From Aggregicoccus sp. 17bor-14 (GTDB lineage Bacteria; Myxococcota; Myxococcia; Myxococcales; Myxococcaceae), in assembly GCF_009659535.1 (NCBI RefSeq), contig NZ_VJZZ01000013.1, positions 117,633 through 181,632 on the forward strand: a stretch of DNA of 64,000 bases, in the 5' to 3' direction. Shown here piece by piece: positions 53,139 through 63,881 of the stretch. Each line of letters opens with the position of its first letter. The first letter of the stretch is position 1. The position numbers and the translations under genes are program-made. A model generated the notes under the pieces. It had not been told where the DNA came from. It saw nothing but the letters and a program-made list of their open reading frames with translations, and did not search any database.

Positions 53139-53448
53139 CATCACCCGGAGCAGCGGCAATGTGTTCGAGGATCTCGACCTTCCCGAGGCAGAAGAGACGC
53201 GCACGAAGGCGGACCTGGTACACGCGATTTCCAAGGCCATCGCAGCCCGCCGGCTCAAGCGCCAACAGGACGTCGCGGACCTACTGGGTATCGATCAGCC
53301 CAAGGTCTCCAAGCTCCTGCGCGGCCATTTCTCCGAGTACTCCGTCGAACGGCTGATGGAGTTCCTCACCCGACTGGGAATGAACGTGGAGATCAAGGTC
53401 ACCCCGAAGCGGTCTCGCACGCCGGGTCACATTCACGTGGTCGCGTAG
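53119..53448 (+). CDS. higA: HigA-type XRE antitoxin
   Basis: A 109-residue antitoxin with a Cro/C1 helix-turn-helix. The N-terminus SSGNVFEDLDLPEAEETRTK is the toxin-binding and family signature; the HTH is IAARRLKRQQDVADLLGIDQ, PKVSKLLRGHFSEYSVERLM; the end FLTRLGMNVEIKVTPKRSRT closes the fold. It neutralises HigB and represses the shared promoter. Toxin-first order with overlapping genes is the HigBA arrangement. The pair is flanked by a degraded gene upstream and by copy C of the dispersed hairpin repeat downstream. Confidence 0.92.
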   Translation: MAKTRTDITRSSGNVFEDLDLPEAEETRTKADLVHAISKAIAARRLKRQQDVADLLGIDQPKVSKLLRGHFSEYSVERLMEFLTRLGMNVEIKVTPKRSRTPGHIHVVA

Positions 53449-53483
53449 GCGCGGGACTGCGTGACGCAGCGGTGAGCGCTCTT

Positions 53484-53516
53484 CCCTCACCCTGACCCTC
53501 CCCCAGGGGAGAAGGG
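53484..53516. repeat. 33-bp dispersed repeat (copy C)
   Basis: CCCTCACCCTGACCCTCCCC then CAGGGGAGAAGGG: same length and layout as copy B with four base changes, so the stem is imperfect. It lies between the convergent antitoxin and diguanylate cyclase genes, 15 bases from the latter's stop, the same spacing to a stop codon as copy A. Confidence 0.65.
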
Positions 53517-53530
53517 ACCGTGTCACGACG

Positions 53531-56758
<3,228 letters not shown>

Positions 56759-56917
56759 CCTAACAGAAGCCCCCGTGGAACTAAAATGTTGGGCCCCAAC
56801 TGTAAGTCTCCAGCCGGGCGCGGTCCTCCGCCTTCCCCACCCTGCCCCACCTGGTGCGCAGCCCCGGGCCATGTCCCAGCGAAACGATTCGAGGGGCTCG
56901 CGCATACAGAGGGGACC

Positions 56918-57448
56918 ATGCGCGCTCCCCTCTCCCCGTCCCTGCCCTCCGCCCCGCCCGACGCAGCCCTGGGCGTGGGCGCGCGCGCGCCCTCTCCGCT
57001 GCTGGTGGATCCGCTGAGCGGTGAGCCGCGCCCGCTGCTCGTTCCCGGCCGTCCGACGCTGGTCACCTTCCTGCGCGGCACCTGGTGCGGGGACTGCCGG
57101 GCCTTCCTCGAGCGCGTGGGGCCGCTGCACGCGGAGGTGGCGCGCCGGGGCGTCTCGCTGGTGGGGGTGGTGTGCCAGGGGCGGCACTGGGTCGCGAGCT
57201 GGCTCGCGGTGAACCGGCAGCCCTTCCCGCTGCTGGTGGACGAGGAGCGCACGGCGGCGCGCGCCTACGGCGTCTACAAGCTGCTCGGGCTGGACGGGGT
57301 GAACATCGCGCGGCCCGCGAGCTTCCTCGTGGACGCGAGCGGGCGCATCACCTGGTCCTACGTGGGGCGCGACAAGGGCGACCGCCCCTCGGACGCGCTG
57401 CTGCTCGAGCGCATCGCGCAGCTGGGCGAGGCGGCCCGGGCGCCCTAG
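56918..57448 (+). CDS. Thioredoxin-like/AhpC-TSA family redoxin
   Basis: A 176-residue cytoplasmic redoxin. The thioredoxin-fold core shows RPTLVTFLRGTWCGDCRAFL with active-site Cys-Gly-Asp-Cys, VGPLHAEVARRGVSLVGVVC, and QPFPLLVDEERTAARAYGVY. The cis-Pro-like loop is NIARPASFLVDASGRITWSY. This matches the AhpC/TSA-type peroxiredoxin family (in particular the bacterioferritin-comigratory or DUF-type redoxins) rather than a classical thioredoxin. GAGGGG six bases before the ATG. It is divergent from the diguanylate cyclase (159 bp) and tail-overlaps the EamA gene by four bases. Confidence 0.88.
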   Translation: MRAPLSPSLPSAPPDAALGVGARAPSPLLVDPLSGEPRPLLVPGRPTLVTFLRGTWCGDCRAFLERVGPLHAEVARRGVSLVGVVCQGRHWVASWLAVNRQPFPLLVDEERTAARAYGVYKLLGLDGVNIARPASFLVDASGRITWSYVGRDKGDRPSDALLLERIAQLGEAARAP

Positions 57449-58434
57449 GCGTCTCCCGGGGCTTCTTCAGGCGCGGCCGGGGGCAGCACCGGCAGGCCCT
57501 CGGCGGCGGCCGCGCGCGCGGCCGCGGCGTCCAGGCGCGCGAGCAGCACCACCGCGGCGAGGATGCACGCGCCGCCCACGCCCTGCGCCGCGCTCAGCCG
57601 CTCGTGCAGGAAGAGCGCGCCCAGCAGCACCGCCACCAGCGGCTCCATCGTGCTGAGCAGCGCCGCGCTCACCGCGCCCACGCGCGCCATGCCGGCGAGC
57701 AGCGCGAGCACCGCCACCACCGTGCCCAGCAGCGCGAGCCCCCCGACGGCGCTCCAGCCCACGCCCGTCTGCGGCCAGCGCGGCCCGCGCGCGAGCACCA
57801 GCCCCGCGTACACGGCGCCGGCCGAGAGCGTGATGACGGTGGAGGCGCCCAGCGCCCCCGCGTGGCGCAGCACCCGCGCGCTCGCGAGGATGTAGAGCGC
57901 GTAGATGAAGGCCGAGAGCACCCCGAGCGCGATGCCCAGCGGCCGCACCGCGCCGCCCGCGCCCGAGAGGTCCAGCGTGAGGCAGGTGCCCGCGAAGGCG
58001 AGCGCCACCGCGGCGAGCTTGCCGGGCCCCAGCCGCTCGCGCTCCACCCACACGCTCAAGAGCGCCACCAGCGCCGGGTAGAGGTAGAGCAGCAGCGCCA
58101 CCAGCCCCGCGGGCGCGAGCGCGAGCGCGCCGAAGTAGGCGAGGCTCTCGCTCACGTAGCCCACGCCTCCGAGCAGGCAGAGCGCGAGGAGCACCCGGCC
58201 GCGCGGGAAGCGCTCGCCCCGCACGCGCATCACCGCCGCGAGCACGAGGCCCGCGAGCGTGAAGCGCAGGAAGAGCAGCGTGGGCACGTCCGTGCCGGAC
58301 GCGTACGCGAGCCGCCCGAAGAGGCCCAGCGCCCCGAAGCTCGCGCCCGAGAGCGCCACCAGCAGCAGGCCGCCCAGGCTCGCGCGCGGGGCGGCCGCCG
58401 GAGCCGGCGCCGCGGCGCTCTCGCCAGCGCTCAC
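57445..58434 (-). CDS. EamA/DMT-family ten-helix transporter
   Basis: A 329-residue drug/metabolite transporter superfamily member: two EamA repeats of five helices. Repeat 1 opens LLLVALSGASFGALGLFGRL and ends GPGKLAAVALAFAGTCLTLD. Repeat 2 opens PLGIALGVLSAFIYALYILA and ends SAAQGVGGACILAAVVLLAR, with LLSTMEPLVAVLLGALFLHE, the EPV(A/V) motif of the family. These carriers export amino acids, nucleotides or other metabolites; the substrate is not deducible. The GTG start shares bases with the rhodanese stop (GTGA), so the two are translationally coupled. The C-terminus is an Ala/Pro-rich tail. Confidence 0.9.
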   Translation of the reverse strand: MSAGESAAAPAPAAAPRASLGGLLLVALSGASFGALGLFGRLAYASGTDVPTLLFLRFTLAGLVLAAVMRVRGERFPRGRVLLALCLLGGVGYVSESLAYFGALALAPAGLVALLLYLYPALVALLSVWVERERLGPGKLAAVALAFAGTCLTLDLSGAGGAVRPLGIALGVLSAFIYALYILASARVLRHAGALGASTVITLSAGAVYAGLVLARGPRWPQTGVGWSAVGGLALLGTVVAVLALLAGMARVGAVSAALLSTMEPLVAVLLGALFLHERLSAAQGVGGACILAAVVLLARLDAAAARAAAAEGLPVLPPAAPEEAPGDA

Positions 58435-58721
58435 CAGTTGCCTGCGTGCACGAGGTTGAGCACCTCGGGGTAGCCCGCGCGCTGCAGCAGCTCGGCGGCG
58501 CTCGCCGCGCGCGCGCCGGCCCGGCAGTAGACGACCACGGGCGTGCCCGGCGGGCCGACCTCGGCGAGGCGCCGCGCGAGCTCCTGCACCGGGATGTTGC
58601 GCGCCCCCGGCACGTGCCCCTCGCGGAACTCCTCCGGGGTGCGCACGTCGATCAACGCCGCGCCGGCCTCCACCATCGCGCGCGCCTTCTGGGACAGGGT
58701 CTGGGCAGTCTCGGAGCTCAT
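58431..58721 (-). CDS. Single-domain rhodanese
   Basis: A 96-residue sulfurtransferase-fold protein of the GlpE/PspE size class. Motifs: GAALIDVRTPEEFREGHVPG (CH2A-like), ARNIPVQELARRL and the active site VVVYCRAGARAASAAELLQR, where Cys67 in C-R-A-G-A-R is the catalytic persulfide residue with the Arg that favours thiosulfate. The end is YPEVLNLVHAGNW, with an unusual short terminus instead of the usual GGxxxW. Cytoplasmic, no signal. The ATG at 58721 is strongly supported; a longer upstream frame is shadow of the GreA-like gene. Coupled to the EamA gene by a four-base overlap. Confidence 0.92.
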   Translation of the reverse strand: MSSETAQTLSQKARAMVEAGAALIDVRTPEEFREGHVPGARNIPVQELARRLAEVGPPGTPVVVYCRAGARAASAAELLQRAGYPEVLNLVHAGNW

Positions 58722-58779
58722 GGCCGGCGCAGTGTAAGAAAACTGGAGCGCGCGTCCACGCCCGCTACAGTCCTGTGGC

Positions 58780-59295
58780 ATGTCCCTGGACAAGAAGCAC
58801 CTCCTCGCCCAGCTCATCGAGCGGCTGCAGCACTCCGACCGCGTCGCCCACCGCGCCGAGGCCGACGCGCGCGAGGCCGCCAAGAGCCTCGCCACCGAGA
58901 GCGAGAAGAAGGAGGACGGGCGCGCCGCCATCGAGTTCGGCAGCCTGGCCACCGGTCAGGCCACGCGCGCGCGCCGGCTCGCCGAGGAGCTGCAGGCGCT
59001 CGCCGCCTTCGCCGAGGCCCCCTTCCCGCGCTTCGGGCGCACCAGCCCCGTGGCGCTCGGCGCCATCGTGGACGTGGCCACCGAGGATGACGACGGCCCG
59101 GCCGAGCGCACCTTCTTCGTGCTCCCGGCCGGCGCAGGCGCCGAACTCACCGGCCCGGACGGCGACGGCTTCCTCTCGGTCATCACCCCCGCCTCCCCCG
59201 TGGGCCGCGCCCTGATGGGCCGGCGCGCCGGGGAGACCGCGGAGGTCACGCTCGCGGGCGAGGTGCGCGAGTGGACCGTGCTCGACGTCGGTTGA
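58780..59295 (+). CDS. GreA/GreB-like protein
   Basis: A 171-residue protein with GreA-like architecture. N-terminal helices about 1-75 (LDKKHLLAQLIERLQHSDRV, AREAAKSLATESEKKEDGRA) are like the Gre coiled coil but shorter, and the acidic tip residues of GreA/B are not obvious. The C-terminal FKBP-like part (about 90-170) ends with the Gre signature TPASPVGRALMGRRAGETAE and VTLAGEVREWTVLDV. It should bind RNA polymerase near the secondary channel, but without a clear acidic tip it may compete with true Gre factors rather than stimulate cleavage (compare Rnk, Gfh1). The ATG follows a CTGTGGC stretch with only weak ribosome complementarity. Confidence 0.8.
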   Translation: MSLDKKHLLAQLIERLQHSDRVAHRAEADAREAAKSLATESEKKEDGRAAIEFGSLATGQATRARRLAEELQALAAFAEAPFPRFGRTSPVALGAIVDVATEDDDGPAERTFFVLPAGAGAELTGPDGDGFLSVITPASPVGRALMGRRAGETAEVTLAGEVREWTVLDVG

Positions 59296-59319
59296 GCACT
59301 GGATGAAGCGCGGTCCGCG

Positions 59320-59562
59320 CTACGCGTGCACGTCGTAGGCGAGCACGTCGCGCGCGGGCGCGTTGTGCATGCGCGACTCGATGCGCGCCTCGATCTCGTC
59401 GCGCAGCCGCTGGCCGTCCGCTACCGCCGAGTCGATGTCCGTGCGCGTGCGCACCGACTGCTCGTCGCTCGCAGCGCGGTAGGCCGACGTGTCCGGCGCG
59501 GCCGTGCGGCGCCCTGCGCTCTTGCTGCCGGCGGACTTCCTGCTGCGCTTGCTCGATGCCAT
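59320..59562 (-). CDS. Small basic/acidic protein of unknown function (80 aa)
   Basis: I do not recognise the family. The first 25 residues are Ser/Lys/Arg/Ala-rich (ASSKRSRKSAGSKSAGRRTA), nucleic-acid-binding in flavour; the rest is helical with alternating charge (RTRTDIDSAVADGQRLRDEI, EARIESRMHNAPARDV). AGGAGGAG eight bases before the ATG is among the best ribosome sites in the window, so expression is likely. Lies convergent with the GreA-like gene (24 bp apart) and divergent from the Gly-rich protein. Confidence 0.7.
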   Translation of the reverse strand: MASSKRSRKSAGSKSAGRRTAAPDTSAYRAASDEQSVRTRTDIDSAVADGQRLRDEIEARIESRMHNAPARDVLAYDVHA

Positions 59563-59822
59563 GGGTGACTCCTCCTCCTGAGGGGTGGACCTCTGGGACC
59601 AAAGGTGGGGATGCGCCGCGCCCGGGGCGAGCGCCCAGCTCCAACGGCCGCAGAGCAGGCAGGCGGCAGGGGCCGCACCGACGAGCGCTCGCTCCTTCGC
59701 CCGCCGTCCCCACGGGGCTCCGAGTGTCGTGGCGAGGTCCCTGGGTGGCGCCCCACCTTCTGGGACAGGGACACCCGTGTCCCGCCCCTCCCGGAAACCG
59801 CCGGAACCTGAAGGAGCACGCG

Positions 59823-61130
59823 ATGCGCAGGACTCTCCTCACCGCCGCCCTGGCCTTTGCACTGGCCCTCCCGCTCTCTGCTCTCGCGCAGTCGACAGGA
59901 GGTGGAGCGGGTGGAGGTGGCGCGGGTGCGGGCGGTAGCGGCGCGGCGGGCAGCGCGGGCGCGGGCATGGGGGTTCCGGGCAACGCGACCGGCACCGGTT
60001 CGGGGGGCTTCGGCGCGGGCACCGCGACCAACACGGGGACCGGTACGGGCGCGACAGGCACCGGCGCCACGGGCACGGGCACCGTGACGGGCGCGGGCGG
60101 CGCAGGGACCACGGGCACCACGGGTCCCGGCACGGGCGGCGCGGGGACGAACGGCGCGGGTGGCGCGGGCACTGGCTCCGGCGGCATGGGGACCTTCAGC
60201 CCGACGGGCGTGCAGGGGCCCTCCGCGACGGGCACGGACCAGACCGGCGGCACGGGCAACTTCGTCACCGCAGGCAACAACGGCACGGGCGGCTCCGGCG
60301 GCGCAGGCGCCTTCGACTTCGCAGGCACCGGCACGGGCGGCTCGGGCCTCGGCCCCACGGCGAACGCGGGCACGCAGGGCACCACCGGCGCAGGCACCAC
60401 GAACACGGGCGCAGCGGGCGGTGCGGGCACCTTCAGCACCACCGGCACGGGCACCAACGGCACCTTCGGCGCGCCTGCGTCGGGCACCGGTGGCGCGGGC
60501 GGCACCGGCACGACAGGGACGAGCGGCGCTGGCAACAGCGGCGCGAGCGGCACCGGCGCGGACGGCCGTGGCGCAGCGGGCTCCGGCAACGGCGGCGCGG
60601 GGGCCGCGGGCACGGGCGGCTCGGGAGCTTCGGGCTCCACGGGCAGCGGCAGCATCGGCGTGGGCACGGGCGGAGCAGGCGGCACCCCCTCGCGCGACGC
60701 GGGGGAGCCGGGCGCGGCGCGCTCCGCGGCCGAGCCTCCTCCGGGCGCGAGCCAGGACCCGCAGCAGGAGATCGCCCGGCTGCGCGCCGAGGTGCGCCGC
60801 CTCGAGGCCGCCGCATCGCGCACCACCGGCCCCCGCGGCTCGGACGGCAGCGGCACCGGCGGCTCCGGCGATGTGGACCCCGACCAGGTCGCCGTGCTGA
60901 GCACGACGATCGACGGCCGCGTGCGCTCGGTCGGCCGCGGCCGCATCGACGTGCTCGACCGCGAGACCCACGACGTCTACACGCTCGCCGTGAACGACGG
61001 CACCCGCGTGGTGCGCGGCGGCGAGCGCGTCCCGATGCGCGAGCTGCGCGAGGGCTCGCGCGTGCGCGCCGCCGTGGACCTCGTCAGCGGTGACACCGTC
61101 GCGCGCAGGGTCGAGGTGATGGGCCGCTGA
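59823..61130 (+). CDS. Secreted Gly/Thr/Ala-rich low-complexity protein with coiled coil and beta C-domain
   Basis: A 435-residue exported protein. Signal: MRRTLLTAALAFALALPLSA, cut after LAQS. From about 25 to 300 it is built of irregular Gly-Thr-Gly and Gly-Ala-Gly runs (GTGSGGFGAGTATNTGTGTG; GTGTTGTSGAGNSGASGTGA), silk- or collagen-like but without strict Gly-X-Y. Then a short coiled coil (QEIARLRAEVRRLEAAAS) and an 80-residue C-terminal domain (VDPDQVAVLSTTIDGRVRSV, GRGRIDVLDRETHDVYTLAV, DGTRVVRGGERVPMRELREG), a small beta domain of DUF5666 type. It may be a surface or matrix protein with an anchoring C-domain. AAGGAG seven bases before the ATG. Confidence 0.8.
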   Translation: MRRTLLTAALAFALALPLSALAQSTGGGAGGGGAGAGGSGAAGSAGAGMGVPGNATGTGSGGFGAGTATNTGTGTGATGTGATGTGTVTGAGGAGTTGTTGPGTGGAGTNGAGGAGTGSGGMGTFSPTGVQGPSATGTDQTGGTGNFVTAGNNGTGGSGGAGAFDFAGTGTGGSGLGPTANAGTQGTTGAGTTNTGAAGGAGTFSTTGTGTNGTFGAPASGTGGAGGTGTTGTSGAGNSGASGTGADGRGAAGSGNGGAGAAGTGGSGASGSTGSGSIGVGTGGAGGTPSRDAGEPGAARSAAEPPPGASQDPQQEIARLRAEVRRLEAAASRTTGPRGSDGSGTGGSGDVDPDQVAVLSTTIDGRVRSVGRGRIDVLDRETHDVYTLAVNDGTRVVRGGERVPMRELREGSRVRAAVDLVSGDTVARRVEVMGR

Positions 61131-61152
61131 CCCGGCGGCACGGCGCCGCAAT

Positions 61153-61173
61153 CCCTCTTCCATTCGTAGAGGG
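61153..61173 (+). terminator. Weak hairpin downstream of the Gly-rich gene
   Basis: CCCTCT-N9-AGAGGG, 22 bases after the stop. The stem is six pairs and there is no U-run, so termination here is only possible, not strongly predicted. Confidence 0.35.
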
Positions 61174-61328
61174 GACGGCTTCGGCCTGTGTCTCTGAGCG
61201 GAGAGGTGCGCGGGGGTGCGCGCCCGCACTGCTGCCGATGCAGCTTTCCAGCCACGGTCGCTGCGCAGCGCGCACGGCGGGCGGTGGCGATCCAATCCGC
61301 GGGCCTGGCGGCAAGTTCAGCCGGCCCC

Positions 61329-61661
61329 ATGAACACGCCCATCCTGCGAACCAAGCGCGACACCCTGGTGAGCATGCACCTGCAGGAGCTGCACGAGGCG
61401 CTCGCCACGCACGGCATCCGCGAGCCTGTGCGCGCCGAGGTGGAGTCCGTGGCGCGCCTCATCGTCACCCGTGAGGCCCAGCAGCGCGCCCTGCTCGAGG
61501 CCGCCCGCGCCGAGCCCTTCTCCCCCGAGCGCAGCCCCCGCGTGCAGCGGCTCCTCGCGGTGCTCGAGTCCATCGACGGCACGCTGCTGCAGATCGTCCC
61601 CTCACTGGTGCGCGCCCTGCGCGGCGGTGACCTCCCGTCCCTGCGCAGGCGCGAGCCCTAG
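61329..61661 (+). CDS. Small helical protein of unknown function (110 aa)
   Basis: I do not recognise the family. It starts MNTPILRTKRDTLVSMHLQE and is predicted to be almost all helix: LHEALATHGIREPVRAEVES, VARLIVTREAQQRALLEAAR, SPRVQRLLAVLESIDGTLLQ, IVPSLVRALRGG. Charged and Leu-rich with no Cys, signal or membrane segment; a helical-bundle adaptor or regulator is possible. The gene ends eight bases before the stop of the convergent saccharopine-dehydrogenase-like gene. Codon use and composition look normal for coding DNA here; ribosome site weak. Confidence 0.65.
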   Translation: MNTPILRTKRDTLVSMHLQELHEALATHGIREPVRAEVESVARLIVTREAQQRALLEAARAEPFSPERSPRVQRLLAVLESIDGTLLQIVPSLVRALRGGDLPSLRRREP

Positions 61662-61668
61662 GCTTCGC

Positions 61669-62745
61669 TCAGACATCGATGCGCCGCGTGCCCTCCACCT
61701 GCAGCACGAAGTCCTTGCCGAAGGCGCGCGCGGGCGTGTGCGCGCCGTGGGGCGCTCCGGCGAGCACGCCCTCCACCGCGAGGATGCCCGTGCGTGCCGT
61801 GAGCGCGTAGCCCTCGAGTGTCTCCAGCCACGCCTCCGCCGCGCGCCCGTCCGCCGCGCGCGCCCTCGCCCAGAGGAAGCTGCGCCCGCGAGCGCGCGCA
61901 TCCGCGTCCGGCCCCTGCACGCGCCGCTCCACGAGCCGCATCGTCGCGTCCTTCACCGTGGAGACGGCGAAGAGCCGGCGCACGAGCGGAGAGGTGAGCC
62001 GCAGCGCGAGCGCAGTGGGCGCCGGCATCGCCATGGACGTGGTGATGTCCGGGATGCCCGTGGTGTGCCACGCCGTCTCCAGGTCGCCCCAGGGGATGGG
62101 CAGCACCGTGCGGGTGCGGTCGCTGAAGCGCACGCGGTGCGCGCCCTTGCCCAGCGGCCACGCCTGCAGCACGCCGTTGCGCCGCACGCGCCCGCCGCCC
62201 GGCACGCCCTCCAGCATGCTCTTGAGGGTGCCGGCGCTCGGCGCCTCCGGGCCCGCGAAGGCGAGCTCCAGCTCGCGCGCGCCCGGCACCTGCTCGGCCA
62301 CGTGCAGCGCGAGGCAGTCCGTGGGCACCACGTCGAAGCCCACGCCCGAGATGAGCGTCACCGCGCGCTCGAGCGCCTCGGCGTTGTGGCGGAAGGTGTT
62401 CTCGAAGACGGGCAGCTCGCCGGTGATGTCGAGGTAGTGCACGCCCGCGTCGAGGCAGGCGCGCAGCATGGGGCGGCTGGTGCGGATGAAGGGCCCGGCC
62501 GCGTGCAGCACCAGCGCGCAGCCCTCCAGCGCGCGCCGCAGCCCGCCCGCGTCCTCGAGCGAGACCGCCTCCACCTCCAGCCCCAGCCGCTCCGCCAGGG
62601 GGCGCAGCTTCTCGCGCGTGCGCCCCGCGAGCACCGGCCGGTGGCCGCGCCGCACCGCCTCCTCGGCGAGCAGCACGCCGGTGTAGCCAGAGGCGCCGTA
62701 GAGCATCCAGCGGGGGGCAGCGGGCGGGGCGGGGTCCAGGGGCAT
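61669..62745 (-). CDS. Saccharopine dehydrogenase-like NAD(P)-binding oxidoreductase
   Basis: A 358-residue enzyme with an N-terminal Rossmann domain (WMLYGASGYTGVLLAEEAVR, RGHRPVLAGRTREKLRPLAE) like the saccharopine dehydrogenase/trans-acting enoyl reductase family. Conserved following motifs: ALVLHAAGPFIRTSRPMLRA, CLDAGVHYLDITGELPVFEN, AVTLISGVGFDVVPTDCLAL. The C-terminal half (WGDLETAWHTTGIPDITTSM; GYALTARTGILAVEGVLAGA) is that of the membrane-associated subfamily (Rv2449c-like, trans-acting enoyl reductase and SCCPDH). Substrate unknown; lipid or polyketide double bonds are reduced by some homologues. The ATG is 42 bases after a GGAGGA site. Confidence 0.88.
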   Translation of the reverse strand: MPLDPAPPAAPRWMLYGASGYTGVLLAEEAVRRGHRPVLAGRTREKLRPLAERLGLEVEAVSLEDAGGLRRALEGCALVLHAAGPFIRTSRPMLRACLDAGVHYLDITGELPVFENTFRHNAEALERAVTLISGVGFDVVPTDCLALHVAEQVPGARELELAFAGPEAPSAGTLKSMLEGVPGGGRVRRNGVLQAWPLGKGAHRVRFSDRTRTVLPIPWGDLETAWHTTGIPDITTSMAMPAPTALALRLTSPLVRRLFAVSTVKDATMRLVERRVQGPDADARARGRSFLWARARAADGRAAEAWLETLEGYALTARTGILAVEGVLAGAPHGAHTPARAFGKDFVLQVEGTRRIDV

Positions 62746-62835
62746 GAGGTCTCTCCTCCGGAGGCTAGGGTGCGCAGGGAGCGGCTGCGGAGCGCGCGCC
62801 GCTCGCCGCGCCGTCGGGCAGGCGGGCGCGAGCCG

Positions 62836-63423
62836 TCACTGACAGCGCGTCTCCGCGCCCGGGGGCAGGTCCACCAGCCGCAGCTCGTCCATCACCAGCG
62901 TGCGCAGCGGCTGCGACCAGCTCTCGAAGGCCGCGCGCCCCGCGAGCACCGGACAGCTGCTGGTGGGCGCGAAGGCGTTGGCCTCCGCGGGCAGCATCAG
63001 GGCCGTGTACTTCAGCGCGCGCGGCAGCGTGCTCTCGATGGAGAGCACCATCATCCGCGCGCCGCCCTCCGCTCCCTCCTGTCCGAAGCGGATGCGCAGC
63101 GCGTGCGGCGGCGCGGCCTCGCCCTCGGGCACGTAGCGCAGGTGCACCCAGCGGTCGCCCTCGATGTCCCCGGTGACGCGGAAGTCGTCGCCCGGCACCA
63201 CGTAGATGACGTCCTTGTAGACGTAGGGGAAGGGCGGCAGCTCCTGGCGCATCTCGCGCGTCTCGTCGAGCACCACCGTCACCGTGTGCGGCGGCCGGCA
63301 CGCCGTCACCGCGCAGGCCTCCGCGGGCGTGGGCTGCGGCACCTTGGGCGCCTTGGACTCGGGCGCGTGGTGGCAGCCCGCCATGCACGGCAGCCACAGC
63401 AGGAGGAGGAGCGCAGGGCGCAT
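62836..63423 (-). CDS. Lipoprotein of unknown function
   Basis: A 195-residue lipoprotein. The signal MRPALLLLLWLPCMAGCHHA has Cys17 in lipobox MAGC. The mature chain is beta-rich (HTVTVVLDETREMRQELPPF, YKDVIYVVPGDDFRVTGDIE, RWVHLRYVPEGEAAPPHALR), with four more Cys (EACAVTACRP near the start, SSCPVL mid-way, ETRCQ at the end) that could form two disulfides. The residues after the lipobox lack Asp at +2, so export to the outer membrane is expected. No family recognised. It lies between the CULT gene (41 bp upstream) and the saccharopine-dehydrogenase-like gene on the same strand. Confidence 0.8.
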   Translation of the reverse strand: MRPALLLLLWLPCMAGCHHAPESKAPKVPQPTPAEACAVTACRPPHTVTVVLDETREMRQELPPFPYVYKDVIYVVPGDDFRVTGDIEGDRWVHLRYVPEGEAAPPHALRIRFGQEGAEGGARMMVLSIESTLPRALKYTALMLPAEANAFAPTSSCPVLAGRAAFESWSQPLRTLVMDELRLVDLPPGAETRCQ

Positions 63424-63464
63424 GGGCCGTCCGGGGCGCGGCGGGTGGGGCAGCAGGGCCCAGG

Positions 63465-63881
63465 CTAGCCCAGGCCCGGGCCCCCCGGGGCGCGCAGCCG
63501 CTCGAGCACCAGCCCGAAGAAGTCCTGCGCTCCACGGAAGTGCCAGCCCAGGTGCGCGCCGCACATCGCACAGAAGGCGTACGCCCAGGCGCAGCCGCTG
63601 AACCAGCTCGCCTCCTCGACGGGAGGGCCCTCGACCCGCGCGCCCTCCGCCCGCGCGAAGGCGCCGAAGTGGAAGACGACGCCCGCCGGGTTGAAGCGCG
63701 TGTGCGCGTGCCGCCCGTCCACCGCGATGCGCTCGGACTCGCGCGTCACCGGGTGCAGGCAGTGCGCGCAGAGCAGCGGCGGATCGGGCTCGGCGCGGGT
63801 CGGAGCGGGCCCGGCCTTCGCTGCGGCGCGCGGCGGGGGCTTCTTGGATTCGAGGAGGCGCAGCCCTCTCCCAGAGGGCAC
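63465..63881 (-). CDS. CULT-domain (cereblon thalidomide-binding-like) protein
   Basis: The C-terminal 105 residues are a CULT domain, the fold by which eukaryotic cereblon binds thalidomide and by which small bacterial homologues (MsCI4 of Magnetospirillum) bind cyclic imides and uracil-like ligands. Zinc Cys pairs: CAHC (C38, C41) and CAMC (C104, C107). The three-Trp cage is complete: W93 in ASWFSG, W99 in CAWAYA and W113 in AHLGWHF, with the same spacing (6 and 14) as in the bacterial homologue. NPAGVVFHF and DFFGLVLERL complete the family pattern. The N-terminus (Pro/Ala/Lys-rich) is poorly conserved and the start is uncertain: GTG 63881 (used here) or ATG 63992; the sequence between them looks non-coding. 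Confidence 0.85.
   Translation of the reverse strand: MPSGRGLRLLESKKPPPRAAAKAGPAPTRAEPDPPLLCAHCLHPVTRESERIAVDGRHAHTRFNPAGVVFHFGAFARAEGARVEGPPVEEASWFSGCAWAYAFCAMCGAHLGWHFRGAQDFFGLVLERLRAPGGPGLG

Noticed and set aside
59246..60946. 566-codon Pro/Val/Ala open frame opposite the Gly-rich gene
   Set aside because: Its PVPAPPAP repeats are the complement of the Gly-Thr-Gly codons. The plus strand has a signal peptide, a ribosome site and a real C-terminal domain.
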